64,000 nt of DNA from Desulfovibrio sp. OH1186_COT-070 (GTDB lineage: Bacteria; Desulfobacterota; Desulfovibrionia; Desulfovibrionales; Desulfovibrionaceae): positions 1 through 64,000 of the forward strand of contig NZ_RQYH01000008.1 in the NCBI RefSeq assembly GCF_003860215.1. Reading direction: 5' to 3'. Of the stretch, positions 63,481 to 64,000 are shown in pieces. Numbering within the stretch: position 1 is the first letter of the stretch; each line of letters opens with the position of its first letter. Both the position numbers and the translations under genes were made by a program. Under the pieces are notes generated by a model. The model was not told the DNA's origin, searched no databases, and saw only the letters and a program-made list of their open reading frames with translations.

Positions 63481-64000
63481 TTCGCCTTTTGTCCCGTCCC
63501 TTTTTCAGTATCTGCGCTCTGGGTTTGGGGCTGTGCCTGTTGCCCCTGGTCTGCAACGCCTACTGGCTGGATGTTTGCGTCAGCATCGGCCTCTATGCCC
63601 TGCTGGCTCTTTCTCTCAACGTCATTCTGGGGCAGGCGGGCATCTTTCACATGGGGCATGCGGCCTTTTTTGCCGTGGGCGCGTATACCACAGCCATCCT
63701 CAACACGCTCTGCCAATGGCCCATTTTCTGGACCATGCCCCTGGCGGGCGCGGCAGCGGCTTTTTTTGCCCTGCTGGTGGCGCGCCCCATCATTCATCTG
63801 CGCGGGGACTATCTGCTCATTGTGACCATCGGCATTGTGGAGATCGTACGCATTGCCCTCATCAACGATGTTTTCGGGCTGACGGGCGGGGCCAACGGCA
63901 TTTTTGGCATCAGCCGTCCGCAGTTTTTCGGCTTCCGGATTGTCAGAGGCGTCCATTTTTTCTATCTGGTCTGGGGCATGGTGGCCGTGAGCCTTTTGCT
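63477..64000 (+). CDS. livM: Branched-chain amino acid ABC transporter permease LivM (partial)
   Basis: The gene begins at an ATG that overlaps the livH stop and runs off the right edge after about 175 codons. Visible parts include several hydrophobic helices, ALLALSLNVILGQAGIFHMGH, the DYLLIVTIGIVEIVRI block, and GLTGGANGI, all typical of LivM. It forms the second half of the channel. Truncation is due to the window edge. Confidence 0.9.
   Translation, partial: MIRLLSRPFFSICALGLGLCLLPLVCNAYWLDVCVSIGLYALLALSLNVILGQAGIFHMGHAAFFAVGAYTTAILNTLCQWPIFWTMPLAGAAAAFFALLVARPIIHLRGDYLLIVTIGIVEIVRIALINDVFGLTGGANGIFGISRPQFFGFRIVRGVHFFYLVWGMVAVSLL

Overview
The window is a 64 kb piece of a bacterial chromosome that looks like Desulfovibrio or a close relative (Desulfovibrionaceae). 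This rests on a Desulfovibrio-type trimeric porin, a PxxKW-type cysteine-rich small protein, a three-domain NifU with NifS, and the GC-rich composition. I could run no database search. Most genes lie on the minus strand in long runs of overlapping or nearly touching genes.

Region by region. 1-4.7 kb: the 5' end of a gene cut by the window edge, a 28-residue membrane peptide with its own repeats and terminator, a porin, and a coupled set rsfS-gpmI-zinc ribbon. 4.9-7.7 kb: a phenylacetate-CoA-ligase-like enzyme, a cluster of four tRNAs (Gly-GCC, Cys, Gly-GCC, Gly-CCC), a HigBA toxin-antitoxin pair and tRNA-Pro. 7.6-14.1 kb: a eukaryotic-type glycogen branching enzyme, a metA-Rrf2-nifU-nifS unit, and a phosphoglycolate-phosphatase-like HAD enzyme. 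14.3-21.1 kb: a compact five-gene operon (GntR regulator, small basic protein, polytopic membrane protein, Tat-exported metallo-beta-lactamase-fold protein, CobW-type GTPase with an unknown N-terminal domain). A divergent gene of unknown role faces it, and TGGT-N3-ACCA operator-like sites lie between them. This is the best candidate for an undescribed system.

21.2-25 kb: a secreted flavodoxin, a carbamoyltransferase-family protein with altered active-site motifs, and two signalling-like proteins. 25-34.4 kb: an enlarged macromolecular-synthesis operon (rpsU, yqeY, mutS2, dnaG, rpoD, then a nuclease and an unknown gene), with HU and rsmA upstream. 34.4-41.5 kb: an EF-G paralogue, an unknown gene, argH, argG, dapA and a second HU-like gene. 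41.6-51.6 kb: a long run M20 peptidase, mnmG, PilZ protein, CorC, lnt, prfB (with a programmed frameshift), a degenerate GGDEF protein and a FlhG/MinD-like ATPase.

51.9-61.0 kb: a glycogen operon of debranching enzyme, GT4 glycosyltransferase, GH57 amylase and a 1418-residue protein joining a eukaryotic-type (GT3) glycogen synthase to an alpha-glucan phosphorylase. With the GH13_8-type branching enzyme at 8-10 kb, the window encodes synthesis, branching, debranching and phosphorolysis of glycogen with a eukaryote-like set of enzymes. 61.3-64 kb: livJ, livH and the start of livM for branched-chain amino acid uptake, cut by the right edge.
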